Source of the DNA: DATCKG01 sp036562385
GTDB taxonomy: Bacteria > Bacillota > Sulfobacillia > Symbiobacteriales > Symbiobacteriaceae
Length of the DNA: 22,862 nt
Direction: 5' to 3'
Assembly: GCA_036562385.1 (NCBI GenBank)
Contig: DATCKG010000060.1
Location: 1 to 22,862, forward strand
Positions 8,963 to 15,657 of the stretch are shown here, piece by piece. The notes under the pieces were generated by a model. It saw only the letters and a list, made by a program, of their open reading frames with translations, ran no database searches and had not been told where the DNA came from. The translations under genes were made by a program, and so were the position numbers. Numbering within the stretch: the stretch's first letter is position 1; each line of letters opens with the position of its first letter.

Positions 8963-8995
8963 AAAAAACCCCTGTGGCGAGGGGCCACAGGGGTT
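8963..8995 (-). terminator. Intrinsic terminator of glnR-glnA
   Basis: On the minus strand a perfect 12-bp stem (8984-8995 with 8967-8978, five-base loop) runs into TTTTTT (8968-8963). It lies 34 bases past the glnA stop, and separates glnA from rpoN. Confidence 0.92.
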
Positions 8996-9029
8996 CGCAG
9001 GGGTATGGAACTGTGAGGAGGGCTCTCTA

Positions 9030-10451
9030 TCAGTGATCAAAATACATCTCAAACTCCACCGGCTGCGGCCGGGAATCCAGCGCTTCGATCTCCTCTTCCT
9101 TCAGCCTCACCCAGGCATCCAGCAGGTCCTCGCTGAAGACGCCGCCTTCCAGCAGGAAGTCATGATCCTTCTTCAGGGCTTCCACCGCCTCCCTGAGGGA
9201 ACGGGGCACCATCCTCACATTCCCCAGTTCCTCCGGGCTCAGGCTATAGAGCTCCCTGTCGATGGGCCCCCACCCCATCTCGATGGGGTCGATCCGGCGG
9301 CGAATGCCGTCGATGCCGGCCATGAGCTGGGCCGCAAAAGCCAGGTACGGATTGGCGGTGGGATCCGGGGTCCGGAACTCAATCCGCGTGGCCTTGGGCG
9401 AGGAGCAGGTGGCAGGCACCCGAATGGCCGCAGACCGGTTGGATTTGGAGAAGCACAGGTAGATGGGTGCCTCGTAGCCGGGCACCAGACGCTTGTAGCT
9501 GTTGGTGGACGGATTGGTCAGGGCCAGGAGTGCGGGGGCGTGGGCCAGCAGGCCGCCGATGTACCAGAGAGCAATCTGACTCAGATTGCCGTACCCGCCC
9601 TCTTCGTAGAAGATGTTCCGCCCGTCCTTGGCCAGGGACTGGTTGCAGTGCATGCCCGAGCCTGAGTTCTTCCACAAGGGCTTCGGCATGAAGGTGACGG
9701 TCTTGCCGTAGGCCCGGGCCACATTCTTGACCACGTACTTGTACAGCGCCGCCTTGTCGGCCGCTTCCACCAGCGGGGCGTACCGGAAGTCAATCTCGTT
9801 CTGGCCCGCCGACGCCACCTCGTGATGGTGCCGCTCCACCACAAAGCCCATCTCCTGCAGCTGCAGAGTCATGGCTGTACGGATGTTGGTCTGATCGTCG
9901 ATGGGCAGCGCCCGGAAATAGCCCTGCTGGTACTTGACCTTATACCCGTTGTTGGGTACGTCACCGCGGCCCAGGTTCCAGTGCGCCTCACCGGACTCGA
10001 TAAAGTAAAACGAGGCATCAGGATTGGACTGGAACCGCACGTTGTCAAACATGAAAAACTCCAGTTCGGGACCCCAGTAAGAGACATCGGCGATGCCGGT
10101 GCTGCGCAGATACGCCTCGGCCCGCCGGGCCACTCCCCGGGGATCCCGGTTGTAATCCTTCAACCCCGGCTCCTTCACATCGACGAACATCGTCAACGTG
10201 GGGCCTTCCACAAAGGGATCGAACACCACCGTGTTCAGGTCGGGCAGCAATATCATGTCGGACTCCGCCACGCCGCGAAAGCCGCGGATGGATGACCCGT
10301 CAAAGGGCAGCCCCTGCAGGAGAACCTCCTCGTCCACCACCGCGGAGGGAACCGTCAGGTGGTGCATGACACCGGGCAGATCCACAAATTTGACGTCGAT
10401 CATCTTGATGCCCTTTTCCCGGATCAGATCCATGACTTCCTTGGGCGTCAT
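9030..10451 (-). CDS. glnA: Glutamine synthetase, type I
   Basis: Dodecameric cytoplasmic enzyme making glutamine from glutamate, ammonia and ATP; 473 aa. Seen: N-terminal beta-grasp domain with FVDLPGVMHH, LPFDGSSIRGF, the metal-binding YWGPELEFFMF, SGSGMHCNQS, the active-site loop NRSAAIRVPA and RIEFRTPDPTANPYL. A tyrosine sits at the usual adenylylation position in ELYSLSPEE. At 473 aa it is nearer the GSI-beta length (about 470) than the 440-aa GSI-alpha enzymes of Bacillus, which is unexpected beside glnR. The ATG at 10451 has GGAG eight bases upstream. It is cotranscribed with glnR, 15 bp upstream. Confidence 0.97.
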   Translation of the reverse strand: MTPKEVMDLIREKGIKMIDVKFVDLPGVMHHLTVPSAVVDEEVLLQGLPFDGSSIRGFRGVAESDMILLPDLNTVVFDPFVEGPTLTMFVDVKEPGLKDYNRDPRGVARRAEAYLRSTGIADVSYWGPELEFFMFDNVRFQSNPDASFYFIESGEAHWNLGRGDVPNNGYKVKYQQGYFRALPIDDQTNIRTAMTLQLQEMGFVVERHHHEVASAGQNEIDFRYAPLVEAADKAALYKYVVKNVARAYGKTVTFMPKPLWKNSGSGMHCNQSLAKDGRNIFYEEGGYGNLSQIALWYIGGLLAHAPALLALTNPSTNSYKRLVPGYEAPIYLCFSKSNRSAAIRVPATCSSPKATRIEFRTPDPTANPYLAFAAQLMAGIDGIRRRIDPIEMGWGPIDRELYSLSPEELGNVRMVPRSLREAVEALKKDHDFLLEGGVFSEDLLDAWVRLKEEEIEALDSRPQPVEFEMYFDH

Positions 10452-10466
10452 CCCAGCTGCTCCTTC

Positions 10467-10844
10467 CTACCTTCCGAGTCTCCGGTCAATCAAGCGCTCC
10501 AGATCGGCCCGGTTGGCTCCACTATACAGGGGCCCCACCCGGGACGGAATCCGGTCCACCGGACGGGACGATCCGAGCTGGCCGGTCCTGGAGATGCCGC
10601 CCTTCTCCTTGTTGGCAAAATAGACCTTGACCCGTTCCAGGGTCATCCCCTCGCTGAGCAGCCGCTTGATCTCCTTCAGCCGAAGAATGTCGGCCTCGGA
10701 ATACATGCGGTGCCCGCCCGGAGTGCGGCTCGGTTTCACCAGCCCCTGCTGCTCCCAGTACCGAATCTGGCGGGCGGTGAGACCAGTCAGGCGCTCTGCC
10801 ACACCCATGGGATAAACCGCCAAGGAGGAGAGATCTTCCTTCAC
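10467..10844 (-). CDS. glnR: GlnR-type MerR-family nitrogen repressor
   Basis: Small MerR-family DNA-binding protein, 125 aa. The winged helix-turn-helix is near the N-terminus (YPMGVAERLTGLTARQIRYWEQQG), here split as YPMGVAERL and TARQIRYWEQQG, with the wing HRMYSEADILRL and a short helical dimerisation region to about residue 75. The C-terminal tail (residues 80-125) is low-similarity, where Bacillus GlnR carries its glutamine-synthetase-sensing tail. The GTG start at 10844 is preceded by AAGGGGG. Its place directly upstream of glnA and the perfect GlnR box in its promoter support the glnR name rather than tnrA. It probably represses glnRA under nitrogen excess. Confidence 0.9.
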   Translation of the reverse strand: MKEDLSSLAVYPMGVAERLTGLTARQIRYWEQQGLVKPSRTPGGHRMYSEADILRLKEIKRLLSEGMTLERVKVYFANKEKGGISRTGQLGSSRPVDRIPSRVGPLYSGANRADLERLIDRRLGR

Positions 10845-10910
10845 CTCGGATCGCCCCCTTCCGGTACCGCCAGCCCTGCCGGCGGACTGGCGGATCGTTT
10901 ACTTGTGCAA

Positions 10911-10940
10911 ACTATACGGGGAGAACGGGTTTCCTGTCAA
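10911..10940 (-). promoter_or_regulatory. Sigma-A promoter of glnR-glnA
   Basis: On the minus strand TTGACA (10935-10940, perfect) and TATAGT (10911-10916, five of six) are separated by 18 bases. Transcription would start near 10904, giving a leader of about 60 bases before the GTG at 10844. The GlnR box lies immediately upstream of the -35. Confidence 0.85.
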
Positions 10941-10944
10941 CTCT

Positions 10945-10963
10945 ATGTCAGATTTTCTAACAT
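10945..10963. promoter_or_regulatory. GlnR operator box
   Basis: TGTCA-GATTTTC-TAACA (10946-10962) fits the known GlnR/TnrA consensus TGTNA-N7-TNACA exactly, and the flanking A and T extend the symmetry to ATGT...ACAT. It is centred about 17 bases upstream of the -35 element. Bacillus glnRA has two such boxes; I see only one perfect copy, and the palindrome ATGAC-CT-GTCAT at 10974-10985 does not fit the consensus. Confidence 0.85.
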
Positions 10964-11078
10964 AACCGGTTCGATGACCTGTCATTCCTGGCGGGAATCG
11001 ATACCGGCTGCCCGCAGGCTCGGTCCCCCCATCCTCCCCAGGGCCGGCGCCTCCAGAAGGGCCGGGCTGCCGGATCGC

Positions 11079-11828
11079 TCATTCGGCTGCCAGGAAGGCA
11101 GCCGTCTCAGGGCGGCGGGGTGACTCCAGCACCTGGGCCGCTTCCCCCGCCTCCACCAACCGGCCGGCCTGAAAAAAGGCGACCTGATCGGCCAGCTGGC
11201 GGGCCTGTCGCATGCTGTGGGTGACGAGGACCACGGCCATCTCCTCCCGGAGGAAGGCGATCAGTTCCTCCACGGCCTGGGTCGCAGCGGGATCCAGCGC
11301 GGAGCAGGGTTCGTCCATCAGCAGGACCTCCGGCCCCATGGCCAGGGCCCGGGCAATGCACAGCCGCTGCTGCTGCCCGCCGGAGAGGCCCCGGGCGTCG
11401 GCGTACAGCCGCCCCCGGACCTCCTCCCACAGGGCTGCCCGACGAAGACTCTCTTCCACGATGGCCTCCAGTTCTTCACCCCGAATGCCGAACAGGGAAG
11501 GGCCGAAGGCGACATTATCGAAAATCGACATAGGAAACGGATTGGGGCGCTGAAATACCATGCCGACCCGGCACCGCAGTTCCTCAGGGGGGAGCCGGCG
11601 CACATCCCGCCCGTCCAGCAGGATTCGCCCCCGCACCCGGGCACCGGGCACCAGGTCGTGCATCCGGTTCAGCGCCCGCAAAAAGGTGGACTTGCCGCAG
11701 CCCGAAGGGCCGATGAGCGCGGTAACCGCCCTGTCGGGAATCCGGAGGCTGACTCCCTTCAGGGCGTGGGTTTCACCGTAATAGACATGCAGGTCCACCG
11801 TCTCCATCTTGGGCCGGGAGTCCTTCAT
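11079..11828 (-). CDS. pstB: Phosphate ABC transporter ATP-binding protein
   Basis: Cytoplasmic ATPase subunit of the high-affinity phosphate importer, 249 aa. Seen in order: the N-terminal strand VDLHVYYGETHALKGVSL, Walker A GPSGCGKST (followed by FLRALNRMHD, typical of PstB), Q-loop MVFQRPNPFPMSIFDN (the PNPFPMS is a PstB hallmark), signature LSGGQQQRLCIARAL, Walker B VLLMDEPCSALDP and the switch histidine VTHSM. ATG 11828 overlaps the pstA stop by four bases (ATGA), with GAGGTGG eight bases upstream. A longer open frame beyond this start is only shadow. No phoU follows, and no clear terminator was seen after it. Confidence 0.96.
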   Translation of the reverse strand: MKDSRPKMETVDLHVYYGETHALKGVSLRIPDRAVTALIGPSGCGKSTFLRALNRMHDLVPGARVRGRILLDGRDVRRLPPEELRCRVGMVFQRPNPFPMSIFDNVAFGPSLFGIRGEELEAIVEESLRRAALWEEVRGRLYADARGLSGGQQQRLCIARALAMGPEVLLMDEPCSALDPAATQAVEELIAFLREEMAVVLVTHSMRQARQLADQVAFFQAGRLVEAGEAAQVLESPRRPETAAFLAAE

Positions 11829-12622
11829 GGGCGCCGCCACCTCTCCAGGGCCAGGTTTGCCGTCAGGTTGACGGCCAAGACGGCGGTGACCAGGATCAGC
11901 GCCGCCGCATAGGCCCGTCCCTCCGACAGGCCTTCGGTGGCCAGGATGTACAGATGGACCGACAAGGTCCGACCGGGATCCATCAGGGAAGTGGGCATGC
12001 CCAGGTCCGTACCGGCGGTCAGCAATACGGCGGCTGTCTCCCCCAGGGCCCGGCCCAGGGCCAAAACGGCGCCGGTCAGGATGCCGGGAGCCGCCTGCCT
12101 CAGTACCACCCGGCGCAGGGCCTCCCACCGGGTGGCGCCCAGGGCCGCGGCCCCTTCCCGAAGTTCCCGGGGCACCGCCCGCACCGCCTCCTCCGCGGTG
12201 CGGATCACGGTCGGCAGGAGCATCAGCGCCAGGGTCAGGCTGCCCGCCGCCAGGGACCAGCCCCAACCCAGCCGGATCACAAACAGGCTGAAGCCAAACA
12301 GGCCGAACAGGATGCTGGGCACGCCGGAAAGGGCTTCGATGAGGGATCGGATCCAGCGGACCAGCGGCCCGTCGGGGGCGTACTCGGCCAAATAAAGGGC
12401 CGCCCCCACGCCTACCGGCACCGCGGCAGCCAGGGCGCCGGCCACCAGCAGCAGGGTGCTCACCAGCACCGGCAGCATGCCGCCTGCCCGCCCCGCCTCC
12501 ACCGGCATGGTAAAGAGCAACTCCAGCGACAGTTCCCCGGCGCCTTTTCCCACCAGCAGCCCCAGCAACCCCAGCAGCAGCCCGCAGATCAGCGTGGCCA
12601 GGACCCAGAGTACCGGCCTCAC
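11825..12622 (-). CDS. pstA: Phosphate ABC transporter permease PstA
   Basis: Integral membrane permease, 265 aa, with about six hydrophobic segments beginning with VLWVLATLICGLLLGLLGLL. The family EAA-type loop is clear (LREGAAALGATRWEALRRV, followed by LGRALGETAAVLLTAG). Start is GTG at 12622, chosen because GGAGG lies eight bases upstream and because it overlaps the pstC stop by four bases (GTGA). It would pair with PstC to form the phosphate channel. Open frame upstream of this start lies inside pstC in another frame and is not coding. Confidence 0.93.
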   Translation of the reverse strand: MRPVLWVLATLICGLLLGLLGLLVGKGAGELSLELLFTMPVEAGRAGGMLPVLVSTLLLVAGALAAAVPVGVGAALYLAEYAPDGPLVRWIRSLIEALSGVPSILFGLFGFSLFVIRLGWGWSLAAGSLTLALMLLPTVIRTAEEAVRAVPRELREGAAALGATRWEALRRVVLRQAAPGILTGAVLALGRALGETAAVLLTAGTDLGMPTSLMDPGRTLSVHLYILATEGLSEGRAYAAALILVTAVLAVNLTANLALERWRRP

Positions 12623-13455
12623 CGCCCCACCCTCCTGGCCAGTCCGTTCACCGCCATCACCATGGCCAGCAAGAGCGCCCCGGAGGCAAAGAGCGCCGCC
12701 CGGTGGCGCCCGGCCGCGTACCCCATCTCCATGGCGATGTTGCCGGTGAGGGTCCGCACCGGATCCAGCACCGAGCGGGGCGGCGCGGCCACGTTGCCCG
12801 TCACCATCATCACCGCCATGGTTTCTCCCAGGGCCCGTCCCAGGCCCAGCACCACGGCGGTCGCGAGGCCGCTGCGGGCGGCGGGGAGCAGAATTCGCCG
12901 GGCGATTTGCCAGGGCGTGGCGCCCAGGGCCGCCGCCCCCTCCCGATACGCCGCGGGCACGGCCCGGAGGGCGTCCTCTGCGACGGCCGCGATGGTAGGC
13001 AGGATCATCACCGCCAGCACCACCGCCCCGGCCAGCACGCTGAAGCCCGGCCCGCCCAGCCGTTCCCGGATGGCCGGCACCAGCACCTGCAGGCCCACAA
13101 AACCGTAGACCACGCTGGGGACCCCGGCCAGGGCCTGAAGCAGCGGCCGCATGAGCAGCCCCAGGGACGGCGGCGCCACCTCCGTGAGAAAGAGTGCCAT
13201 CCCCACCCCGGCAGGCACCGCCAGCAAGAGGGCCCCCGCCGTCACAGCCAGCGACCCCCACACCAGCGCCCGGACGCCGAAGCGACCTTCCTCCGGGTTC
13301 CACTCGGCTCCTGGGAGCGCCGCCAGGGCCGGCCACCCCTCCGCCGTCACAAAGATAGCGATCAGCAGCACTGCCAGCGATGCGCTCAGGGCCGCGGTCA
13401 GCAGCAGTGCGTGCACCGCCGCCTCCCGGCGGAGGCGGCCCGTCAGGCCCCTCAC
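12619..13455 (-). CDS. pstC: Phosphate ABC transporter permease PstC
   Basis: Integral membrane permease, 278 aa, with about six transmembrane helices. The first is AVHALLLTAALSASLAVLLIA (shown in part as LLLTAALSASLAVLLI). It has the PstC-type features ALAGVPSVVYGFVGL and the EAA loop YREGAAALGATPWQIARRI with LGRALGETMAVMMVTGN. The GTG start at 13455 overlaps the pstS stop by four bases (GTGA). A GGAGGG lies roughly 13 bases upstream, a little far, so translational coupling to pstS probably matters. Confidence 0.93.
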   Translation of the reverse strand: MRGLTGRLRREAAVHALLLTAALSASLAVLLIAIFVTAEGWPALAALPGAEWNPEEGRFGVRALVWGSLAVTAGALLLAVPAGVGMALFLTEVAPPSLGLLMRPLLQALAGVPSVVYGFVGLQVLVPAIRERLGGPGFSVLAGAVVLAVMILPTIAAVAEDALRAVPAAYREGAAALGATPWQIARRILLPAARSGLATAVVLGLGRALGETMAVMMVTGNVAAPPRSVLDPVRTLTGNIAMEMGYAAGRHRAALFASGALLLAMVMAVNGLARRVGR

Positions 13456-14216
13456 TCCGGTACCAGTCCCTCCTCCATGATCAACCGCCGTGCCTCCGGG
13501 CTCCGGATGTACCGGAGAAAGGCCGCCGCCTCTCCCCGGGGCGGGCCCAGGGTAACCAGGCTCAGGGGCCGCACCAGGGGATAGCCGGGCTCTCCGGGGC
13601 GCTTGCCGTCTATGGGAACGGCCACCACGCCGCCCATCCGGGCCACTCCCAGGCTGACGTAGCCGATGGCCCGGGGGTCGCCCATCACGGTCATCCGGAT
13701 GCCGCCGGCACTGTTCTGCACGATGGCCCGGGGGCTGACGGGGCCCACCAGACTGCGGAAAGCCTCCCGGGAGCCGGATCCGGCCTCCCGGGTCACCAGG
13801 TGCACCGGTCCCGGGGCCCCGCCCACAGTCGCCCAGTCGGTGACCTCTCCCCGGAACAGCGCCTGCAGTTGGGCGAGGGTGAGGCCCCGCCTCCCCACCG
13901 GATTGTCGGGATGGACCACCACCGTCAGCACGTCCCATGCGATGATATGCTCCACCAGCCCCTGTTCAGACTCCGCGGCCGTCAGCCGGCGGGAGGCCGC
14001 CCCGAGGCCGGCCACGCCGGCCAGCACCGCCTGGACTCCGGCGGTGGTACCGCCGCCCTGGACGATCACCCGGCCGCCGCCGGCTTTCCGGTAGCCCTCC
14101 GCGAGCCGTTCCATCACGGGCTGCAGGGAGGTGGAACCCGCGATCCGGAGGCCGGACGCAGTCCCCGTACAGCCGATCAGGGTCAGAACGAGAGCCAAGA
14201 GCGCCACCATCCGCAT
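13452..14216 (-). CDS. pstS: Phosphate-binding lipoprotein PstS
   Basis: Extracellular phosphate-binding protein anchored by lipid, 254 aa from the ATG at 14216. The N-terminus is a lipoprotein signal: MRMVALLALVLTLIGC, lipobox LIGC, so Cys16 would be the first mature residue. Ligand-binding family motifs follow: AGSTSLQPVMERLAEGY, QGGGTTAGVQAV and REAGSGSREAFRSLVG. The frame opens 15 codons earlier at 14261, but AAGGGGGTG eight bases before 14216 and the signal peptide argue for the shorter form. It is shorter than the enteric PstS (about 346 aa), as is common in Gram-positive relatives. It heads pstSCAB. No convincing Pho box was found. Confidence 0.94.
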   Translation of the reverse strand: MRMVALLALVLTLIGCTGTASGLRIAGSTSLQPVMERLAEGYRKAGGGRVIVQGGGTTAGVQAVLAGVAGLGAASRRLTAAESEQGLVEHIIAWDVLTVVVHPDNPVGRRGLTLAQLQALFRGEVTDWATVGGAPGPVHLVTREAGSGSREAFRSLVGPVSPRAIVQNSAGGIRMTVMGDPRAIGYVSLGVARMGGVVAVPIDGKRPGEPGYPLVRPLSLVTLGPPRGEAAAFLRYIRSPEARRLIMEEGLVPE

Positions 14217-14294
14217 ATTCGGTTCACCCCCTTCCGGAACGATCGCCCAAACCCTGAGCATTCTTCACGGAAAAGGGGAACGGTATGCATGCGG

Positions 14295-14324
14295 CTGTCA
14301 TGAAAGGCGGCGACGCGCTACAAT
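14295..14324 (+). promoter_or_regulatory. Putative promoter of the small unknown gene
   Basis: CTGTCA (14295-14300) and TACAAT (14319-14324) are separated by 18 bases, matching sigma-A elements at four and five of six positions. Transcription would start near 14331, giving a short leader with AGGAGGGAGG. The region is shared with the divergent pstS. Confidence 0.55.
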
Positions 14325-14366
14325 GGCATGTTAAAGAGCATACTGGCAGCAGGAGGGAGGGTGCAG

Positions 14367-14699
14367 TTGATCGAGGGTAAGGCGGACCTGCTAAAAGCCT
14401 GCAAACACCGCAAGATGAAAGTAACCGAAACGCCGATTAACCTTCTGCAGACCCGGATCCGTGCTGAGGGCATCCTGGATGGGATGGAGGTGCAAATCGA
14501 CTCCGACTGCATCGCCGGTATGCCCGGAGAAAGCATGGGGACTCTCACCGTCCGGGGCAACCTGGCGCAACTGCTGGCTGTGCTGGCAAGGGTCTGGCCC
14601 GCGCCGCCGGATGTGGAGGAGGCCTTTTCACCCGGCCGGCAGAGCTGGCCGTATGTCCGGCACCACGGTGAGCGGACCACCTCGGCCCGAAAAACCTAA
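14367..14699 (+). CDS. Small protein of unknown function
   Basis: I do not recognise this 110-aa protein. It is supported as real by a promoter-like pair upstream, a strong GGGAGG six bases before the TTG at 14367, and an intrinsic terminator seven bases past the stop. An in-frame GTG at 14361 and an ATG at 14328 are alternatives, but the ribosome binding site fits TTG best. It is soluble with no transmembrane segment or signal. The N-terminal half has alternating beta-strand-like stretches (KVTETPINLLQTRIRAEG, MEVQIDSDC, GTLTVRGN), then an amphipathic helix LAQLLAVLARVW and a polar tail. It contains two cysteines. Divergent from pstS, with no functional hint. Confidence 0.6.
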   Translation: MIEGKADLLKACKHRKMKVTETPINLLQTRIRAEGILDGMEVQIDSDCIAGMPGESMGTLTVRGNLAQLLAVLARVWPAPPDVEEAFSPGRQSWPYVRHHGERTTSARKT

Positions 14700-14703
14700 C
14701 GCG

Positions 14704-14733
14704 AAAACGCCCCGGCCGATCCGGGGCGTTTTT
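14704..14733. terminator. Bidirectional terminator
   Basis: AACGCCCCGG (14706-14715) pairs perfectly with CCGGGGCGTT (14721-14730). TTTTT flanks it on the plus strand and AAAA (14704-14707) gives a T-tract on the minus strand, so it serves both the small unknown gene and the convergent P-loop/Asp23 gene, which ends at 14732. Confidence 0.9.
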
Positions 14734-15553
14734 ACTCTACCATCAGGCGCCTGGCGTCCAGATTGACCGCCAGGACGTTCAGCGCGGTCATGTATTCGAT
14801 TTGCTCGGCCACCGCCTTCTGGGCCTGCCGCAGCACGTCCCAGACGGGGTAGCCGTAGCGCAGGGTCAGTTCCACGTCCACCTGGACCCCTTCCCGGCGG
14901 CTCTCCACCACCACTCTGCCGACACGGGCCACCCCCTCCACCGACTCCGCGGCATGGGTGGCGATGCTGGCCACCACCGTATCGGCGATGAAGAACCGGC
15001 CCAGGGAACTGAAGGTGGGGCGGACCACTGACTTTTCCAGCGCGACGGGAGCCACATCCTGGTCCCGCTTCAGGAAATAGCGGAGCGGATCCACCAGGTA
15101 GCCGGAAAAGGTCTTTTTCACCTCAAAGGTGGGCGCCGGAATGACATGCTTCCCCTCCTGTTCCCGCTTGCGGCGGGCCAGGCGGATTTGCGCGGGGGTA
15201 GCGATGTCCTCGATCCGGATGATGGTTTCTGGGTGAGGAAGGTCCAGCGCCTCGCAGATCCGGATGACCATATCCTCGGAGGTGCCAAGTACCAGCACCC
15301 GCTTGGGCTTGGCGCTCCACAGGGCGGAACGGACCTCCTCCCGGTGCTGCTCGTCCAGAAAGATCGCCCGGCGGACCGCGGCGATCTTGTTTTCTTCCCG
15401 CTTCGCACTGGTGCCGGCCACGATCCGCCCGTTCCGGATGAGGAGGCCGTCGTCTATGATCGCATCACAGTCGTACTGATAGGCCACCATGCCGGCGCGA
15501 TGGCTCTTCCCGCTGCCGGCCGGGCCCACCAGGGCGATCACATCCACAGCCAT
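14732..15553 (-). CDS. P-loop NTPase fused to an Asp23/Gls24 domain
   Basis: A 273-aa two-domain protein. Residues about 1-170 form a P-loop NTPase: Walker A GPAGSGKS at 10-17, then VRRAIFLDEQHREEV and a strand RVLVLGTSEDMV that may contribute to the Walker B region. The last 100 residues (174-273) match the Asp23/Gls24 (DUF322) alkaline-shock domain: KSVVRPTFSSLGRFFIADTV, GVARVGRVVVE, VQVDVELTLRYG and VAEQIEYMTALNVLAVNLD (each quoted in part). The ATG at 15553 has GGAGG only two bases before it, so the in-frame GTG two codons later, with eight-base spacing, may be the true start. It is divergent from a second P-loop gene. Its activity and client are unknown; a kinase or chaperone-like role tied to envelope stress is conceivable. 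Confidence 0.85.
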   Translation of the reverse strand: MAVDVIALVGPAGSGKSHRAGMVAYQYDCDAIIDDGLLIRNGRIVAGTSAKREENKIAAVRRAIFLDEQHREEVRSALWSAKPKRVLVLGTSEDMVIRICEALDLPHPETIIRIEDIATPAQIRLARRKREQEGKHVIPAPTFEVKKTFSGYLVDPLRYFLKRDQDVAPVALEKSVVRPTFSSLGRFFIADTVVASIATHAAESVEGVARVGRVVVESRREGVQVDVELTLRYGYPVWDVLRQAQKAVAEQIEYMTALNVLAVNLDARRLMVE

Positions 15554-15657
15554 CCCCTCCTATGCCACAAGATACCAGATCTGCAGGAGCAGGGCAACCA
15601 AACCCACCGGTGCATACCGTGGGGCAGATGCTAGGTTCATGAAGGAGGGCGAGATGC

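Noticed and set aside
8837..9052. 72-codon N-terminal extension of rpoN
   Set aside because: It crosses the glnA terminator and adds residues unlike any sigma-54; region I begins properly after the ATG at 8836.
10974..10985. ATGAC-CT-GTCAT as a second GlnR box
   Set aside because: Its spacing (two bases) does not fit TGTNA-N7-TNACA, so it is at most an unrelated short palindrome.
14281..14324. Pho box upstream of pstS (CTGTCATGAAA)
   Set aside because: Only one half-site is present, it is of the enteric type, and it coincides with the -35 of the divergent gene.
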